Origin: Fusobacterium sp. SYSU M8D902
Lineage (GTDB): Bacteria > Fusobacteriota > Fusobacteriia > Fusobacteriales > Fusobacteriaceae
Direction: 5' to 3'
Assembly (NCBI RefSeq): GCF_040199715.1
Contig: NZ_JBEFNA010000001.1
Location: 62,001 to 126,000 of the forward strand
Length of the DNA stretch: 64,000 nt
Of the stretch, positions 26,513 to 37,474 are shown piece after piece. Positions within the stretch are counted from its first letter, which is position 1, and the number at the start of each line of letters is the position of its first letter. The position numbers and the translations under genes were made by a program. The notes under the pieces are model-generated. The model saw only the letters and a program-made list of their open reading frames with translations. It was not told the origin of the DNA and searched no databases.

Positions 26513-27382
26513 CTATTTCTTTAATAATGGATATCCTAAATCTTTTCTATTTTGAACATAAACTTCAGCACATCTTCTTGCCAAGTTTCTAACTCTTAAT
26601 ATATATGCCATTCTCTCAGTAGTAGATATAGCTCCTCTTGAATCTAGTACATTGAAAACGTGAGAACATTTTAATACATAATCATATGCTGGTAATACTA
26701 ATCCTTCATCTAGTATTCTTGTAGCTTCTTTTTCATACTCATCAAACCATTTAAAGTGTTTGTCTAAATCTGCTAATTCAAAAGAATATTTAGAATTCTC
26801 ATATTCAAACTGGAATCTCATATCTCCATATTTAACACCAGGTGCCCACTCTAAATCATAAATATTCTCTTTATTTTGTATGTATAGTGCAATTCTTTCT
26901 AGTCCATAAGTGATCTCAACAGGAATAGGATCTAATTCTAAACCTCCTACTTGTTGGAAATATGTAAACTGAGTAACTTCCATTCCATCTAACCATACTT
27001 CCCAACCAAGTCCCCATGCTCCTAATGTAGGTGATTCCCAGTCGTCTTCAACAAAACGAATATCATGTTTTTCTGGCTCTATCCCCAATACTCTTAAACT
27101 TTCTAAATAAAGTTCTTGAATATTTAATGGAGATGGTTTCATTATAACTTGAAATTGGTGGTGTTGATATACTCTATTTGGATTTTCTCCATATCTTCCA
27201 TCTTTTGGTCTTCTTGATGGCTCAACATATGCCACACTCCATGGCTCTGGTCCTAGTGACATAAGGAATGTATTTGGGTTAAATGTTCCTGCTCCTTTTT
27301 CTATATCATAAGGATTTCCTAATACACACCCTTTTGAACTCCAATATTTTTGAAGAGCAAAAATTATCTCTTGAAATGTCAT
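26513..27382 (-). CDS. glyQ: Glycyl-tRNA synthetase alpha subunit
   Basis: The alpha chain holds the class II catalytic core that forms glycyl-adenylate. The 289-aa sequence starts [14 protein letters not shown] and contains [17 protein letters not shown] (motif 2 region) and the [10 protein letters not shown] motif 3. Its start overlaps the lspA stop as ATGA, which implies translational coupling. It is directly followed by glyS, as in other two-chain systems. Confidence 0.97.
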   Translation of the reverse strand: MTFQEIIFALQKYWSSKGCVLGNPYDIEKGAGTFNPNTFLMSLGPEPWSVAYVEPSRRPKDGRYGENPNRVYQHHQFQVIMKPSPLNIQELYLESLRVLGIEPEKHDIRFVEDDWESPTLGAWGLGWEVWLDGMEVTQFTYFQQVGGLELDPIPVEITYGLERIALYIQNKENIYDLEWAPGVKYGDMRFQFEYENSKYSFELADLDKHFKWFDEYEKEATRILDEGLVLPAYDYVLKCSHVFNVLDSRGAISTTERMAYILRVRNLARRCAEVYVQNRKDLGYPLLKK

Positions 27383-27849
27383 TGCTTATCCTCCTCTTTT
27401 TCTCTCTTCCCTTTTAAAATTAATTGATCTAACAATATAAATATTACACCTATATTTATCCATACATCTGCAACATTGAATACATATGACCAGATACCTC
27501 TAAAGTCTACCATATCTACTACGTATCCTCTAAAAGCTCTATCTATCATATTTCCAACTGCACCTGACAATATATAGATAAATCCAAGCTTCTCTATAAA
27601 AGATAATTTATTTTTCTCTTTATATAAGTAATAAGCAATAGCTACAATTGCTATAATTGTAGCTACACTTATTATATCTAGTTTTCCTTGAAACATTCCA
27701 AAGGCAATACCTCTATTTTTTACATAAGTTATGTGAAAAAAGTTGTTTATCATAGGTATTGTCTCTCCCTCTAGCATATTTAAATCTATTAAATATTTAG
27801 ATAATTGATCAATACCTACAAGTATCAAGATTAAAACTATATATATCAT
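27379..27849 (-). CDS. lspA: Lipoprotein signal peptidase (signal peptidase II)
   Basis: LspA is a membrane aspartyl protease that removes signal peptides from diacylated prolipoproteins. The 156-aa product has four predicted membrane helices and the catalytic aspartates in [21 protein letters not shown] and [11 protein letters not shown]. The conserved [10 protein letters not shown] loop is also present. It lies between ileS (9 bp) and glyQ (overlap), and ileS-lspA adjacency is common. A putative substrate is encoded at 53555-53941. Confidence 0.96.
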   Translation of the reverse strand: MIYIVLILILVGIDQLSKYLIDLNMLEGETIPMINNFFHITYVKNRGIAFGMFQGKLDIISVATIIAIVAIAYYLYKEKNKLSFIEKLGFIYILSGAVGNMIDRAFRGYVVDMVDFRGIWSYVFNVADVWINIGVIFILLDQLILKGKREKEEDKQ

Positions 27850-27857
27850 ACTTTCTC

Positions 27858-30659
27858 CTAGTTATTATTTAATACAGCTGCACATCTTGGACATAGTGTT
27901 GGATGGTTGCTATCTTTTCCAATCTCTGTTGAATATTTCCAACATCTTTCACATTTTTCTCCATCAGCATGTACTACTTTTATGTATAGATCTTGTAACT
28001 CTTCACCTTTTACAAATGTATCATCAATAGCATCTACTATTTCAACATCTGATACGATTAAAGCTAATTCTAATCTATCTCTATTCTCCACTAAGAAGTT
28101 TTGCATTTCAGAGTTTGCAAAATGTAAAATTACCTTAGCATCTAAAGAGTTTCCGATTATTCTGTTCTCTCCTTGTCTTGCTTTTTCTAGCATCTTATTG
28201 CTCTCTTTTCTAATTTTTATAATATCTGCCCATTTTGCTTCTACTTCTGAATTTAGATACTCATCATTCTCTTCATACCAAGAGCTTAATAATACTGATT
28301 CCTCATCTTTTAAAGACTCTGGTAATGTATCCCAAATCTCCTCAGCTGTGAATGAAAGAATTGGTGCTATCATCTTAGTTAAAGTTAATAGTATCTCAGT
28401 CATTACTGTTTGAGCTGATTTTCTATCTAGAGAGTCTGTTCCCTCTGTATAAAGTCTATCTTTTATGATATCTAGATAGAAAGCAGACATATCTACTCCT
28501 GCAAAATAGTGTATATCTTGGAATAAGTTATAGAACTCATATTTTTCATAGTTCTCAGTAACTTTTCTTTTTAAAATCTCCAACTTATTTAATGCCCATT
28601 TATCAATTTCCATTAAATCTTTATATGCTACTTTGTCAGTTGCAGGGTTGAAGTCATTACTGTTTCCTAAAATATATCTAGCAGTATTTCTTACTCTTCT
28701 ATATGCTTCTGCCATCTGTTTTAGGATGTTGTCAGAAATTTTTACATCTTCTCTATAATCTACTGAAGCACACCATAATCTTAAGATATCTGCTCCATAT
28801 ACTTTTATTACATCAGCTGGTACTACAACGTTTCCTACTGATTTAGACATCTTTTTACCCTCTCCATCATTTACAAATCCGTGTGTTAAGATCTTTTTGT
28901 ATGGAGCATCATGAGTAGAACCTATTGATGTTAATAGTGATGTTTGGAACCAACCTCTGTGCTGATCTGATCCCTCTAAGTACATATCAGCTGGTCTATG
29001 TAATAACTCTCCTCTAGTTTCTAATACAGATCTATGAGATACTCCAGAGTCAAACCATACGTCCATTATGTTTGTCTCTTTTCTTAGAGTTACTCCTTTT
29101 AAGTTATATTTCTCTAATAACTCTTCACCTATTAACTCCTCTGCTGTATGTGTTAACCAAGCAGCTGTTCCCTCTTTTCTAACTATCTCTACTATTCTTG
29201 CTAAGATCTCTTTATTGTATATCTCTTTTCCAGTCTCTTCGTTATAGAATACAGGAATTGGTACTCCCCATACTCTTTGTCTTGAGATACACCAGTCAGG
29301 TCTTGTCTCTAGCATAGATCCTATTCTATTTCTTCCCCAAGCTGGTACAAACTCTACATCATCTAATGCTCTTAGAGCTCTCTCTCTTAAGTCTGATCCC
29401 TCTGCTTTTACGAACCATTGCTCAGTTGCTCTAAATATTACTGGAGTTTTTGATCTCCAATCATGTGGATATGAGTGCTCTATATTTTTTAATTTTAATA
29501 GGTGTCCTGTCTCTTCTATATGAGCTACTATTGCCTTGTTAGCTTTTAAATAGAATAGTCCTGCAAACTCTCCTGCCTCTTCAGTTAAAACACCTTTATT
29601 GTTGATAGGTGAGATTACCTCTATACCATATCTAGTTGCCACTACATAGTCATCTTGTCCATGTCCAGGAGCTGTGTGTACACATCCTGTTCCTGCATCA
29701 GCTGTAACGTGTGTTCCTAAGATTATCATTCCAGTTCTATCTATGAATGGGTGCTTATATGTTGTTCTTTCAATCTCATTTCCTATGAACTCTTTTATTA
29801 ACTCATAAGATGTTATCTCCATCTCAGCAAAAGCTTTCTCGGCTAACTCTTTTGCTAAAATTAAGTTTCCTTTTTCAGTTTTATATACTCCATATTCAAA
29901 GTTAGGATTTAATGATATTGCCATATTCGCAGGTAAAGTCCATGGAGTTGTTGTCCAAATTACTACCCAAGTTTGCTCTGTTAATCCTAGTTTTTCTAAT
30001 AGATCAGAGTTAGCTTCCATTCTAACATAGATAGATGGAGATGTTACATTTTTATACTCTATCTCTGCTTCAGCTAGTGCTGTTTCTGTAACTGGTGACC
30101 AGTAAATTGGTTTTAATCCTTTAAATACATATCCATTTTCATAAAGCTCTCCAAATACCTCTAATTGTTTAGCTTCATATTCTGGTTTTAATGTTAGATA
30201 TGGATTTTCCCAATCTCCTAATACTCCTAATCTTTTAAATCCTTCTCTTTGGATAGATACCCATTTTAAAGCATATTCTGTACAAAGTTTTCTTATCTCT
30301 AATGGAGACATCTCTTTTGCTTTATCTCCTAATTGCTCAGTTACTTTTAATTCGATAGGTAATCCGTGAGTATCCCATCCAGGTATGTATGGTGCATTAT
30401 ACCCTCTTAATCTTTTATATTTTAAAATGATATCTTTAAGAATTTTATTCAAAGCATGACCTATGTGGATATCACCGTTAGCATAAGGTGGTCCATCATG
30501 TAATATAAATGATTTTGTACCTTTTGTTAATCCTTTTTCATAGATCTTATTTTCTTCCCATTTTTGAATAATTTTAGGTTCCTTATTTGGAAGATTTGCC
30601 TTCATTTGAAAACTTGTCTTCGGAAGGTTTAATGTTGCTCCGTAATCCTTTTCACTCAT
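27858..30659 (-). CDS. ileS: Isoleucyl-tRNA synthetase
   Basis: IleRS charges tRNA-Ile and edits valine. The 933-aa protein has the class I HIGH motif ([13 protein letters not shown], about residue 62), an editing domain with [11 protein letters not shown], the KKMSKS loop ([10 protein letters not shown], about 600) and a C-terminal zinc finger with CERCWKYS and CPRC. The start overlaps the stop of the upstream kinase-like gene by one base (TAATG). No T-box leader is present, unlike many Firmicutes ileS genes. It is expected to be expressed from the tex promoter. Confidence 0.98.
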   Translation of the reverse strand: MSEKDYGATLNLPKTSFQMKANLPNKEPKIIQKWEENKIYEKGLTKGTKSFILHDGPPYANGDIHIGHALNKILKDIILKYKRLRGYNAPYIPGWDTHGLPIELKVTEQLGDKAKEMSPLEIRKLCTEYALKWVSIQREGFKRLGVLGDWENPYLTLKPEYEAKQLEVFGELYENGYVFKGLKPIYWSPVTETALAEAEIEYKNVTSPSIYVRMEANSDLLEKLGLTEQTWVVIWTTTPWTLPANMAISLNPNFEYGVYKTEKGNLILAKELAEKAFAEMEITSYELIKEFIGNEIERTTYKHPFIDRTGMIILGTHVTADAGTGCVHTAPGHGQDDYVVATRYGIEVISPINNKGVLTEEAGEFAGLFYLKANKAIVAHIEETGHLLKLKNIEHSYPHDWRSKTPVIFRATEQWFVKAEGSDLRERALRALDDVEFVPAWGRNRIGSMLETRPDWCISRQRVWGVPIPVFYNEETGKEIYNKEILARIVEIVRKEGTAAWLTHTAEELIGEELLEKYNLKGVTLRKETNIMDVWFDSGVSHRSVLETRGELLHRPADMYLEGSDQHRGWFQTSLLTSIGSTHDAPYKKILTHGFVNDGEGKKMSKSVGNVVVPADVIKVYGADILRLWCASVDYREDVKISDNILKQMAEAYRRVRNTARYILGNSNDFNPATDKVAYKDLMEIDKWALNKLEILKRKVTENYEKYEFYNLFQDIHYFAGVDMSAFYLDIIKDRLYTEGTDSLDRKSAQTVMTEILLTLTKMIAPILSFTAEEIWDTLPESLKDEESVLLSSWYEENDEYLNSEVEAKWADIIKIRKESNKMLEKARQGENRIIGNSLDAKVILHFANSEMQNFLVENRDRLELALIVSDVEIVDAIDDTFVKGEELQDLYIKVVHADGEKCERCWKYSTEIGKDSNHPTLCPRCAAVLNNN

Positions 30660-33067
30660 TATAAAATCTCCTCCTTATATATATTTAAAGTTATTTTTAC
30701 GTCCGTTCCTTCATTCTCTTGAGATAAAATCTTAATTACTCCGTGGTGGTCCTTCACAATCCTTGATACTATTGCTAGACCTAGGCCTGGAGAGTTTTCA
30801 TTATAACCTACAAATGGTTCAAATACATTTTCTAACTGCTCTTTTGTCATTCCTATTCCATTATCGATTATATTAATTCTTATTTTATCTACATTTTTTT
30901 CTTTTGTCACTATAATATTTATTTTTTTATTATCTTGATTTTTTTTATCAAAAGATTCTTTAGCATTTTTTATAACTTCATATAGAGCTCTCTTTAATCT
31001 TGCTCTATTTCCTATTATCTTTCCATTATAGTTAATAAAGGTTGAGATATTTATCCCTATTTTCTCCAATTTTTCCTCTACTCCAGAGATTACTTCTGAG
31101 ATTATCTCCTCAATATCTATAATTTCAAGTGGTTCATCACTTTTTACATTGATGTACTCATTCAATATCTCTTTTTCACGCTTAAGTTTGATTATCTCAT
31201 TTTTTATCTCTTGAATCTGAATTTTAAGCAAAATATTACTTTGATCATATTCAGTCATCTTTTCCATAAAATCTAGCATCTTCTCAAAGGAATTCTCCCT
31301 ACTCTTAAAAAACCTCTCCACAAGTTTTCCTGTAGTTACAGCTCTTTCTAAGTCGATCTTCTCCTCTTCAATAGTTCTATTTTTTATTCTAATTGCTATG
31401 TTTAGAGATAACAATGTTAGTAACTCAACCTCTTCTTGAGATATGTTGTTATCCTTCCCAAAATAATCAACTACTATACAACCATAGTTTCTCTTCTCAC
31501 TATAGATTGGCATAATCAAAAATCTATTGATTCCAAAACTTTTAAATAATTCATTTCCTAAATTATATTTGTATCCTTTATCATTTTCGAAAATTATTCT
31601 TTTCTCCACAAGAGATTTCACAATTAAACTATCTGATTTAAATGGTATTTTTATAAGTTTTACAAGTTCATTCAATTCAGCTATTTGGAATTTAAACCCT
31701 GAAGTATTTCCTTCATTGTTTAATACCTCTCTTTTTACACGATTATTTATAACTGCCAACTCTCCTACTAATCTATCTGCTTCTCTACTATATCTAAAGT
31801 ACATAGCACGACTATAGCCCAGCCCTACCTCTGAAGTAAAGGCTGACATTATCTCCTTTACAGTTACAGTCATATCATTTTCAATCTGTATATTCATCAA
31901 AATTCTTTCAATTGAATCCAGTCTTTTCAAAGTTCCCAAAAGCTTTTTGTTTTTATTTTTTGCTTGTTCCTCATTATTTCTAATATCTTCGGCCATTTTA
32001 TTAAAACTTTTTGAAAGAGTTCTTATCTCATCTACTCCCTCAGGTTTCACAAAAATCTTATAATTTCCCTTACTTACCTCTTCAGCTGCATCTATTATCT
32101 TAGATAAAGGTTCCAAAAGATTCCCAAATAACTTTGCTGAAACAGTTGTACTAACTGCCACAAATAGAAGTATTATCATTATTACTGATAAAGATACTAC
32201 TCTTTTCAATTTCTCAATAGCTTCATAATATATAGCCACTCCCATACTTCCTATATACTCATTTTTGTAGTCATATAGGTCTGTCAAAGCTATATAATAA
32301 ACCTCTTTATTGCTATCTTTCTTTTTATAAATATAACTAAATTTTTGAATGAAATTTCTACCTGGGTCTCTCTTCTTGATTGCTCTTATCTCATCTGCAA
32401 AATTAAGTCCATTGGAAATGTATTTACCATCAATTAATAGTATTATACTATCCTCTTCTCCTAAGCCTCCTACAGCTTCTAAAGCATTTAAAACATCTTG
32501 GTTAGTTGGCATAGTCAATACAACATAGAGTTTTCTCGACCTTTCAACCTCATATCTCAATATCGTTCTAGAGTATATGTTATCTCCATTTTTAAAGAAA
32601 TACGTAGTTTTTATCTCACCATCATTTTGAGCCACATTCTCTTTAAATCCAACTTGATCTATGATTGTTTTTCTATGATTCTCATTTGATTCTGCCAATA
32701 CAATTCCATCTTCATCTACTATTGATAGATTTGAATCCTTATACATGCTAAAGTTTTTCTTTAATAATCTAGTTTGAAGCATCTTTGCTTGTTGAGTGTA
32801 GGTAAAATTTTTCCTAAAATTTCTGTCTCCTAAAGCCCCTACATTTCTTATTACCTGGTTAAGATCATCCTTAGACTTTAAAATCTCACCACTGTATGCC
32901 CTTGTTATTAAAGCTACCTTATCTCTAGCCGAATCTATAAATTTAGACTCAATATTTTGAAATGCTGTAAAAGTTAAAAAGAGGGCAATAGTGATTGATA
33001 CCATCACTATTGCAATATCATTATAAAATACCATTCTAAATAAAAGAGAACTTCTACTTACCTTCAT
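30659..33067 (-). CDS. Histidine-kinase-like membrane sensor lacking the phosphoacceptor His
   Basis: The 802-aa protein has a membrane helix at about 10-32, an extracytoplasmic sensor domain (about 33-288, Cache-like), a second helix (about 290-312), HAMP (about 312-365), GAF (about 400-562), a coiled helical linker and a HATPase_c domain. The N box (VIKNAKES, about 698), G1 (DNGIGM), F (FEPF) and G2 (GLGLAIV) are intact. No histidine occurs between about residues 132 and 773, so the usual DHp phosphoacceptor is missing. There is no response regulator beside it. It lies 5 bp after tex and overlaps ileS, and its role is unknown. Confidence 0.88.
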   Translation of the reverse strand: MKVSRSSLLFRMVFYNDIAIVMVSITIALFLTFTAFQNIESKFIDSARDKVALITRAYSGEILKSKDDLNQVIRNVGALGDRNFRKNFTYTQQAKMLQTRLLKKNFSMYKDSNLSIVDEDGIVLAESNENHRKTIIDQVGFKENVAQNDGEIKTTYFFKNGDNIYSRTILRYEVERSRKLYVVLTMPTNQDVLNALEAVGGLGEEDSIILLIDGKYISNGLNFADEIRAIKKRDPGRNFIQKFSYIYKKKDSNKEVYYIALTDLYDYKNEYIGSMGVAIYYEAIEKLKRVVSLSVIMIILLFVAVSTTVSAKLFGNLLEPLSKIIDAAEEVSKGNYKIFVKPEGVDEIRTLSKSFNKMAEDIRNNEEQAKNKNKKLLGTLKRLDSIERILMNIQIENDMTVTVKEIMSAFTSEVGLGYSRAMYFRYSREADRLVGELAVINNRVKREVLNNEGNTSGFKFQIAELNELVKLIKIPFKSDSLIVKSLVEKRIIFENDKGYKYNLGNELFKSFGINRFLIMPIYSEKRNYGCIVVDYFGKDNNISQEEVELLTLLSLNIAIRIKNRTIEEEKIDLERAVTTGKLVERFFKSRENSFEKMLDFMEKMTEYDQSNILLKIQIQEIKNEIIKLKREKEILNEYINVKSDEPLEIIDIEEIISEVISGVEEKLEKIGINISTFINYNGKIIGNRARLKRALYEVIKNAKESFDKKNQDNKKINIIVTKEKNVDKIRINIIDNGIGMTKEQLENVFEPFVGYNENSPGLGLAIVSRIVKDHHGVIKILSQENEGTDVKITLNIYKEEIL

Positions 33068-33072
33068 TGAAA

Positions 33073-35238
33073 TTATTTCTCCTTCTTAGTTAATCCTACT
33101 CTCTCTCTCTCTTTATCAATATCTTTTATTCTTACTTTAATTATCTGTCCAACTGATAATACCTTACTTGGATCATCTATAAATTTATTTGAAATCTCTG
33201 AAATATGTAAAAGTGCATCATTTTTTAAACCAATATCTATAAAAGCACCAAATTTTACTACATTTCTAACTGTTCCTTCTATCTCCATTCCTGGTTGTAA
33301 ATTCTCTATGTTCAATATATCTGATTTTAAAAGTGGTTTCTCAAAACTATCTCTAGGGTCTCTTCTATCTCTAATCAACGCTTCATAGATATCCTTAACT
33401 GTCTCTAATCCATACTCTTTCTCTTTTGCAAATTTTTCATATGCAAAACCTTTCAATTTCTCTCTAGCTACATTTAGATCACTCTTGTAGTCAGCTATTG
33501 AAATTCCTGCTTCTGTCAATATATCTGTTGCTATATGATAAGATTCAGGGTGGATTATTGTATTATCCAGTACATTCTCTCCATCAACTATTACTAAGAA
33601 TCCAGCCATTTGCTCATAAGCTTTAGCTCCAATTCCCTTAACTTTTAATAGCTCTTTTCTATTTTTAAAGTTTCCATTCTCTTTTCTATAATCAACTATA
33701 TTTTTAGCTATATTTTTCTTTATTCCAGAGATATGTGATAGTAAAGCCCAAGAAGCTGTATTTAGATTAGCTCCTACACTGTTTACCACATTTGTTATAA
33801 CAGCATCTAGTGAATCATCTAATCTTCCTTGATTGACATCGTGCTGATACATTCCTACCCCTATTGATTTTGGATCAATTTTTACAAGTTCTGCAAGTGG
33901 ATCTTGAACTCTTCTTCCTATAGAGATAGCTCCTCTAACTGTAACATCTAGATCTGGAAACTCCTCAGCTGCAATTTTAGATGCTGAATATATTGATGCT
34001 CCAGCTTCATTAGCTATAAGATATTTAGCTGGTAGATTGTATTTTTTTATAACTCCTGCTACAAAGCTCTCAGTCTCCCTAGAAGCAGTTCCATTTCCTA
34101 TTACAATAATATCAATCTCATATTTTTTCACATAGTCAACAATCTTATTCTCAGCAGTTTCTAGTTGTTTTGCATTATGCATATCTGCCACTAAAAAGAA
34201 AACGTCTTTCTCTCTATAAAATCCATTCTTATCTATAATTGCTACTTTACATCCTGTTCTATAACCAGGATCTAAAGCTAATATATTTTTTTCATTTAAA
34301 GGTGCTTGCATTAAAAGATTTTTTAAGTTATCCTTAAATACTGCTATTGCCTCTTCTTCAGCCTTATCAGTAAGAATATTTCTCACTTCTCTCTCAATAG
34401 CTGGTAATATCAATCTATCTAAAGCATCTACAACAATCTTTGAGTATAGATCCTGTAAATTTTTATTTTCAAAATCCTTCAATATTAGGTTTTCTACTCT
34501 AACTCTTACCTGTTCATCAAAATCAATTGCAGTGGATAATATATCTTCCTTCTCTCCTCTATTTACAGCTAAAATTCTATGAGAGGGTATCTTAGCTATA
34601 GGTTCGCTATATTGATAATAATCTGAATATACCTTTTTTATATCCAGCTCTCTTGCCTTTTTACTCTCTTTAGTTACTAATATTCCCTTAGTTAACATTA
34701 TCTCTCTAATTTTTTCTCTGTATATTGGAGTTTCAGATATATTTTGTGCTAAGATCAACATAGCTCCTTCAATAGCCTCTTTTTCATCAGCTATCTCATC
34801 AGTTAAAAACTCCTTGGCCTTTAACTCTAAATCCTCCATTGATTTAGCTTTTAACATATACTCAGAAAACGGCTCTAAACCTCTTTCTTTTGCTATATCT
34901 GCTTTTGTTTTTCTCTTCTTTCTATAAGGAAAGTATATATCTTCAACCTCTTGAAGTTTTGTTGCAGAAAAAACAGCCTTCACTATATCATCAGTTAATT
35001 TTCCTTGCTCCTCAATTAATCTGATTACCTCTTCTTTTCTCTTCTCTAAGTTTCTTTGATATGTAACTGTTTCTAGTATTTTCCCTATCTCTACCTCATC
35101 AAGATTCTTAGTTACCTCTTTTCTATATCTTGCTATAAAAGGTATTGTTGCACCTTCATCTAAAAGTTGCATTGTATTAACTACTTGTACTGTAGATAAA
35201 TTTAATTCTTTAGCCACTTGTTCAAATATCTTATCCAT
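33073..35238 (-). CDS. tex: Tex-family S1 RNA-binding transcription accessory protein
   Basis: Tex proteins bind nucleic acid and influence transcription and RNA turnover. The 721-aa product has the N-terminal helical region (EGATIPFIARYRKE), a YqgF/RNase-H-like domain (ILALDPGYRTGCKVAIID), helix-hairpin-helix segments (NGNFKNRKELLKVKGIGAKAYE is split by a loop) and a C-terminal S1 domain (PGMEIEGTVRNVVKFGAF). Length is within the family range. It leads the run that includes the kinase-like gene, ileS, lspA, glyQ and glyS. Confidence 0.95.
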   Translation of the reverse strand: MDKIFEQVAKELNLSTVQVVNTMQLLDEGATIPFIARYRKEVTKNLDEVEIGKILETVTYQRNLEKRKEEVIRLIEEQGKLTDDIVKAVFSATKLQEVEDIYFPYRKKRKTKADIAKERGLEPFSEYMLKAKSMEDLELKAKEFLTDEIADEKEAIEGAMLILAQNISETPIYREKIREIMLTKGILVTKESKKARELDIKKVYSDYYQYSEPIAKIPSHRILAVNRGEKEDILSTAIDFDEQVRVRVENLILKDFENKNLQDLYSKIVVDALDRLILPAIEREVRNILTDKAEEEAIAVFKDNLKNLLMQAPLNEKNILALDPGYRTGCKVAIIDKNGFYREKDVFFLVADMHNAKQLETAENKIVDYVKKYEIDIIVIGNGTASRETESFVAGVIKKYNLPAKYLIANEAGASIYSASKIAAEEFPDLDVTVRGAISIGRRVQDPLAELVKIDPKSIGVGMYQHDVNQGRLDDSLDAVITNVVNSVGANLNTASWALLSHISGIKKNIAKNIVDYRKENGNFKNRKELLKVKGIGAKAYEQMAGFLVIVDGENVLDNTIIHPESYHIATDILTEAGISIADYKSDLNVAREKLKGFAYEKFAKEKEYGLETVKDIYEALIRDRRDPRDSFEKPLLKSDILNIENLQPGMEIEGTVRNVVKFGAFIDIGLKNDALLHISEISNKFIDDPSKVLSVGQIIKVRIKDIDKERERVGLTKKEK

Positions 35239-35276
35239 TTTTCACCTTTATTTTATATTTTATTGAACTTCTCTAT

Positions 35277-35305
35277 ATTATATCAAAACTTTATTAGCTT
35301 GTCTA
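35277..35305 (-). promoter_or_regulatory. tex operon promoter
   Basis: Minus-strand TAGACA (35300-35305) and TATAAT (35277-35282) are spaced by 17 bp with TG one base before the -10. It is placed between the rpsP terminator and tex, about 40 bp before the ATG. Confidence 0.78.
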
Positions 35306-35315
35306 ATAGAAAAAA

Positions 35316-35341
35316 GGACTTTATACAGTAGTATAAAGCCC
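35316..35341 (-). terminator. rpsP terminator
   Basis: An 11-bp stem (35316-35326 with 35331-35341, one G-U on the RNA strand) is followed on the minus strand by TTTTTT. It ends the ylxM-ffh-rpsP operon. Confidence 0.85.
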
Positions 35342-35360
35342 CTAAAATTCTTCTAATTAA

Positions 35361-35624
35361 TTATTTTCTTTTTGCTTCTTCGAATTTTGCCCATACTCCA
35401 GCTTTAACTAATATTGATTTTACAGTTCTAGTTGGTTGAGCTCCGTTTAATAAGAATTTTACAATTTCTTCCTCTTTTAATACAACTCTAGAATCTTCTA
35501 ATGGGAAGTAGTTTCCTAAGTAAGCAACTGCTTTACCATCTCTTTTTGATAATGCTTCCATAGCTGCGATTCTATAAGAAGGTCTTTTTTTGTCTCCTAA
35601 TCTAGTTAATCTTAATTTTAACAT
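35361..35624 (-). CDS. rpsP: Ribosomal protein S16
   Basis: S16 is a primary 30S assembly protein. The 87-aa product starts MLKLRLTRLGDKKRPSYRI and includes GKAVAYLGNYFPLED, both family signatures. I chose the ATG at 35624; the GTG three codons upstream is only 2 nt from the GGAG site. It follows ffh, as in many bacteria. No rimM or trmD follows; the next gene is tex under a separate promoter. Confidence 0.96.
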   Translation of the reverse strand: MLKLRLTRLGDKKRPSYRIAAMEALSKRDGKAVAYLGNYFPLEDSRVVLKEEEIVKFLLNGAQPTRTVKSILVKAGVWAKFEEAKRK

Positions 35625-35681
35625 AAATTTCACGTCTCCTTTTATTATTTATATTTTATTCTTTAAATTATTTATATGTTA

Positions 35682-37022
35682 TTAAAATGGAAATTTTCCA
35701 CCTTTAAATCCACCAAATGAAGGTAATGAAGGCATCTTACCACCACTGAACATCTTCATCATAGCTTTCATCTGTTCAAATTGTTTTAACAATCTATTTA
35801 TATCTGCCACTTCAGTTCCACTACCCTTAGCTATTCTCTGTTTTCTACTAGCTTTAAGTATCTCAGGTTTCTTTCTCTCTTCTCTAGTCATTGATTGAAT
35901 AATAGCTTCTACCTTTTTCATCTCTTTTTCAGCTGGAGCTAAATCTCCAATCTGTCCCATTCCAGGTATCATCTTTAAGATACTTCCTAGTGAACCTAAT
36001 TTTTTTATATTTTGTAACTGTTTTAAGAAGTCATCTAAATCAAATTTTTGAGTTCTGATCTTCTCTTCCAGTGACTTTGCATCTTCTTCATCTATTGCAC
36101 TTTGAGCCTTCTCAACTAATGAAACTACATCTCCCATTCCAAAAATTCTTGAAACAAGTCTCTCTGGGTGGAATAGTTCTATATCATCAATTTTCTCTCC
36201 AACTCCTACAAATTTTATTGGTTTTCCTACCACTGCTTTTATTGATAATGCAGCTCCTCCTCTAGTATCTCCATCTAATTTTGTAAGTACAACACCATCT
36301 ATATTTAAAACATTATTAAATGATTCTGCTAAGTTAACAGCATCTTGACCTATCATTGCATCTACTACTAGTAAAATCTCCTGTGGTCTAGTTATTTTTT
36401 TTATATCTCTTAACTCATCCATTAATTTTTCATCAATGTGTAATCTTCCAGCAGTATCAATTATCATATATGTAGAACCTAGCTCTTTTGCTTTAGCAAG
36501 TCCTCTCTCACAGATTCCAACAGCATCCTGATGATCTAGCTCTGAATAAACCTCAATTCCTGTTTGCTCTCCTAAAACTTGTAACTGTTTTATCGCAGCT
36601 GGTCTGTACACGTCAGCTCCAACCATTAGAACTTTTTCACCCTGTTTTTTTAAGTAATTACCTAGTTTAGCAGCAAATGTAGTCTTTCCCGCTCCCTGTA
36701 ATCCCGCTAACATAAGTACAGTTGGATTTCTTACTCCTTTTGTCAATCTGGCATTAGTTCCACCTAAAAGTTCTATCAATTCATCATTTACAATCTTTAT
36801 AAACTGTTGTCCTGGATTTATCCCCTTTAAAACATCTGTTCCTATAGCTTTTTCTTGAATCTTAGCTGTAAAATCCTTTACTACTTTATAGTTAACATCG
36901 GCTTCTAAAAGTGACATCTTAACTTCTTTAAGAGCATCTTTTATATTGCTCTCACTCAACTTTCCATGTCCTCTTACTTTTTTAAAAACCTCTTGAAATC
37001 TAGAACCTAAATTATCTAACAT
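35682..37022 (-). CDS. ffh: Signal recognition particle GTPase
   Basis: Ffh with 4.5S RNA targets nascent membrane proteins to FtsY. The 446-aa product has the NG domain (GLQGAGKTTFAAKLG, GADVYRPAA, DTAGRLHIDE, TKLDGDTRGG) and a methionine-rich M domain with RIAKGSGT, ending in a Gly/Phe-rich tail. I chose the ATG at 37022, 5 nt after GAGG; a GTG two codons upstream overlaps the ribosome site. It is 11 bp after ylxM. Confidence 0.98.
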   Translation of the reverse strand: MLDNLGSRFQEVFKKVRGHGKLSESNIKDALKEVKMSLLEADVNYKVVKDFTAKIQEKAIGTDVLKGINPGQQFIKIVNDELIELLGGTNARLTKGVRNPTVLMLAGLQGAGKTTFAAKLGNYLKKQGEKVLMVGADVYRPAAIKQLQVLGEQTGIEVYSELDHQDAVGICERGLAKAKELGSTYMIIDTAGRLHIDEKLMDELRDIKKITRPQEILLVVDAMIGQDAVNLAESFNNVLNIDGVVLTKLDGDTRGGAALSIKAVVGKPIKFVGVGEKIDDIELFHPERLVSRIFGMGDVVSLVEKAQSAIDEEDAKSLEEKIRTQKFDLDDFLKQLQNIKKLGSLGSILKMIPGMGQIGDLAPAEKEMKKVEAIIQSMTREERKKPEILKASRKQRIAKGSGTEVADINRLLKQFEQMKAMMKMFSGGKMPSLPSFGGFKGGKFPF

Positions 37023-37033
37023 ATACACCTCGA

Positions 37034-37345
37034 CTAAAATAATCTTTCTATTATCTCATCTAGTCTTTCAAGTTCAAAGTTCTCTCTCAGTCCTAAAAGT
37101 TCATCATAAATCTTTTTCTCTTTTTTATGAAAGCCTAGTTTCTCTTCATACTCTCTTAGTTGTTTTATCCCTCTTTTTATATTATCATAGACAGCCTGTC
37201 TACTGACACCATTGTTTTTAGCAATCTCTGACAGTGATAAATCTTCCTCAAAATGATTGATCAAGTACTCTTTTTGCTTATCACTCAACAAGTTTCTATA
37301 ATAATCTAATAGAGTCGATACTTCTAAAAATTCATCTAATTCCAT
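37034..37345 (-). CDS. ylxM: YlxM/UPF0122 helix-turn-helix protein
   Basis: The 103-aa protein has a sigma-70 region 4-like HTH (DLSLSEIAKNNGVSRQAVYDNIKRG is the core; residues about 34-58) and sits directly before ffh. YlxM homologues in Gram-positive bacteria interact with or stimulate the signal recognition particle. The start is an ATG about 15 bp after the -10 box, leaving a very short leader with a GGTGAT ribosome site. Confidence 0.9.
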   Translation of the reverse strand: MELDEFLEVSTLLDYYRNLLSDKQKEYLINHFEEDLSLSEIAKNNGVSRQAVYDNIKRGIKQLREYEEKLGFHKKEKKIYDELLGLRENFELERLDEIIERLF

Positions 37346-37359
37346 TATATCACCAGCAT

Positions 37360-37388
37360 ATTATATAAGATTATACAAAAACTGTCAA
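37360..37388 (-). promoter_or_regulatory. Consensus promoter of ylxM-ffh-rpsP
   Basis: Minus-strand TTGACA (37383-37388) and TATAAT (37360-37365) are exactly consensus with a 17-bp spacer. The predicted transcript would start only about 8 nt before the ylxM ATG. Confidence 0.85.
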
Positions 37389-37426
37389 GTGTTTTTTCTT
37401 TACATTATATATTTTTTATAAAAAAA

Positions 37427-37454
37427 GTGCCAGTGAAACTTTTCTCACTAGCAC
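37427..37454 (-). terminator. Terminator of the CARF-like gene
   Basis: A 10-bp stem (37427-37436 with 37445-37454, one U-G on the minus-strand RNA) is followed on that strand by TTTTTTTAT. It isolates the CARF-like gene from ylxM-ffh. Confidence 0.8.
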
Positions 37455-37474
37455 TATCTATTAATTTCTATCTC

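Noticed and set aside
30660-30720. T-box leader for ileS
   Set aside because: ileS overlaps the upstream gene by one base, leaving no room for a T-box, and no such element was seen before glyQ.
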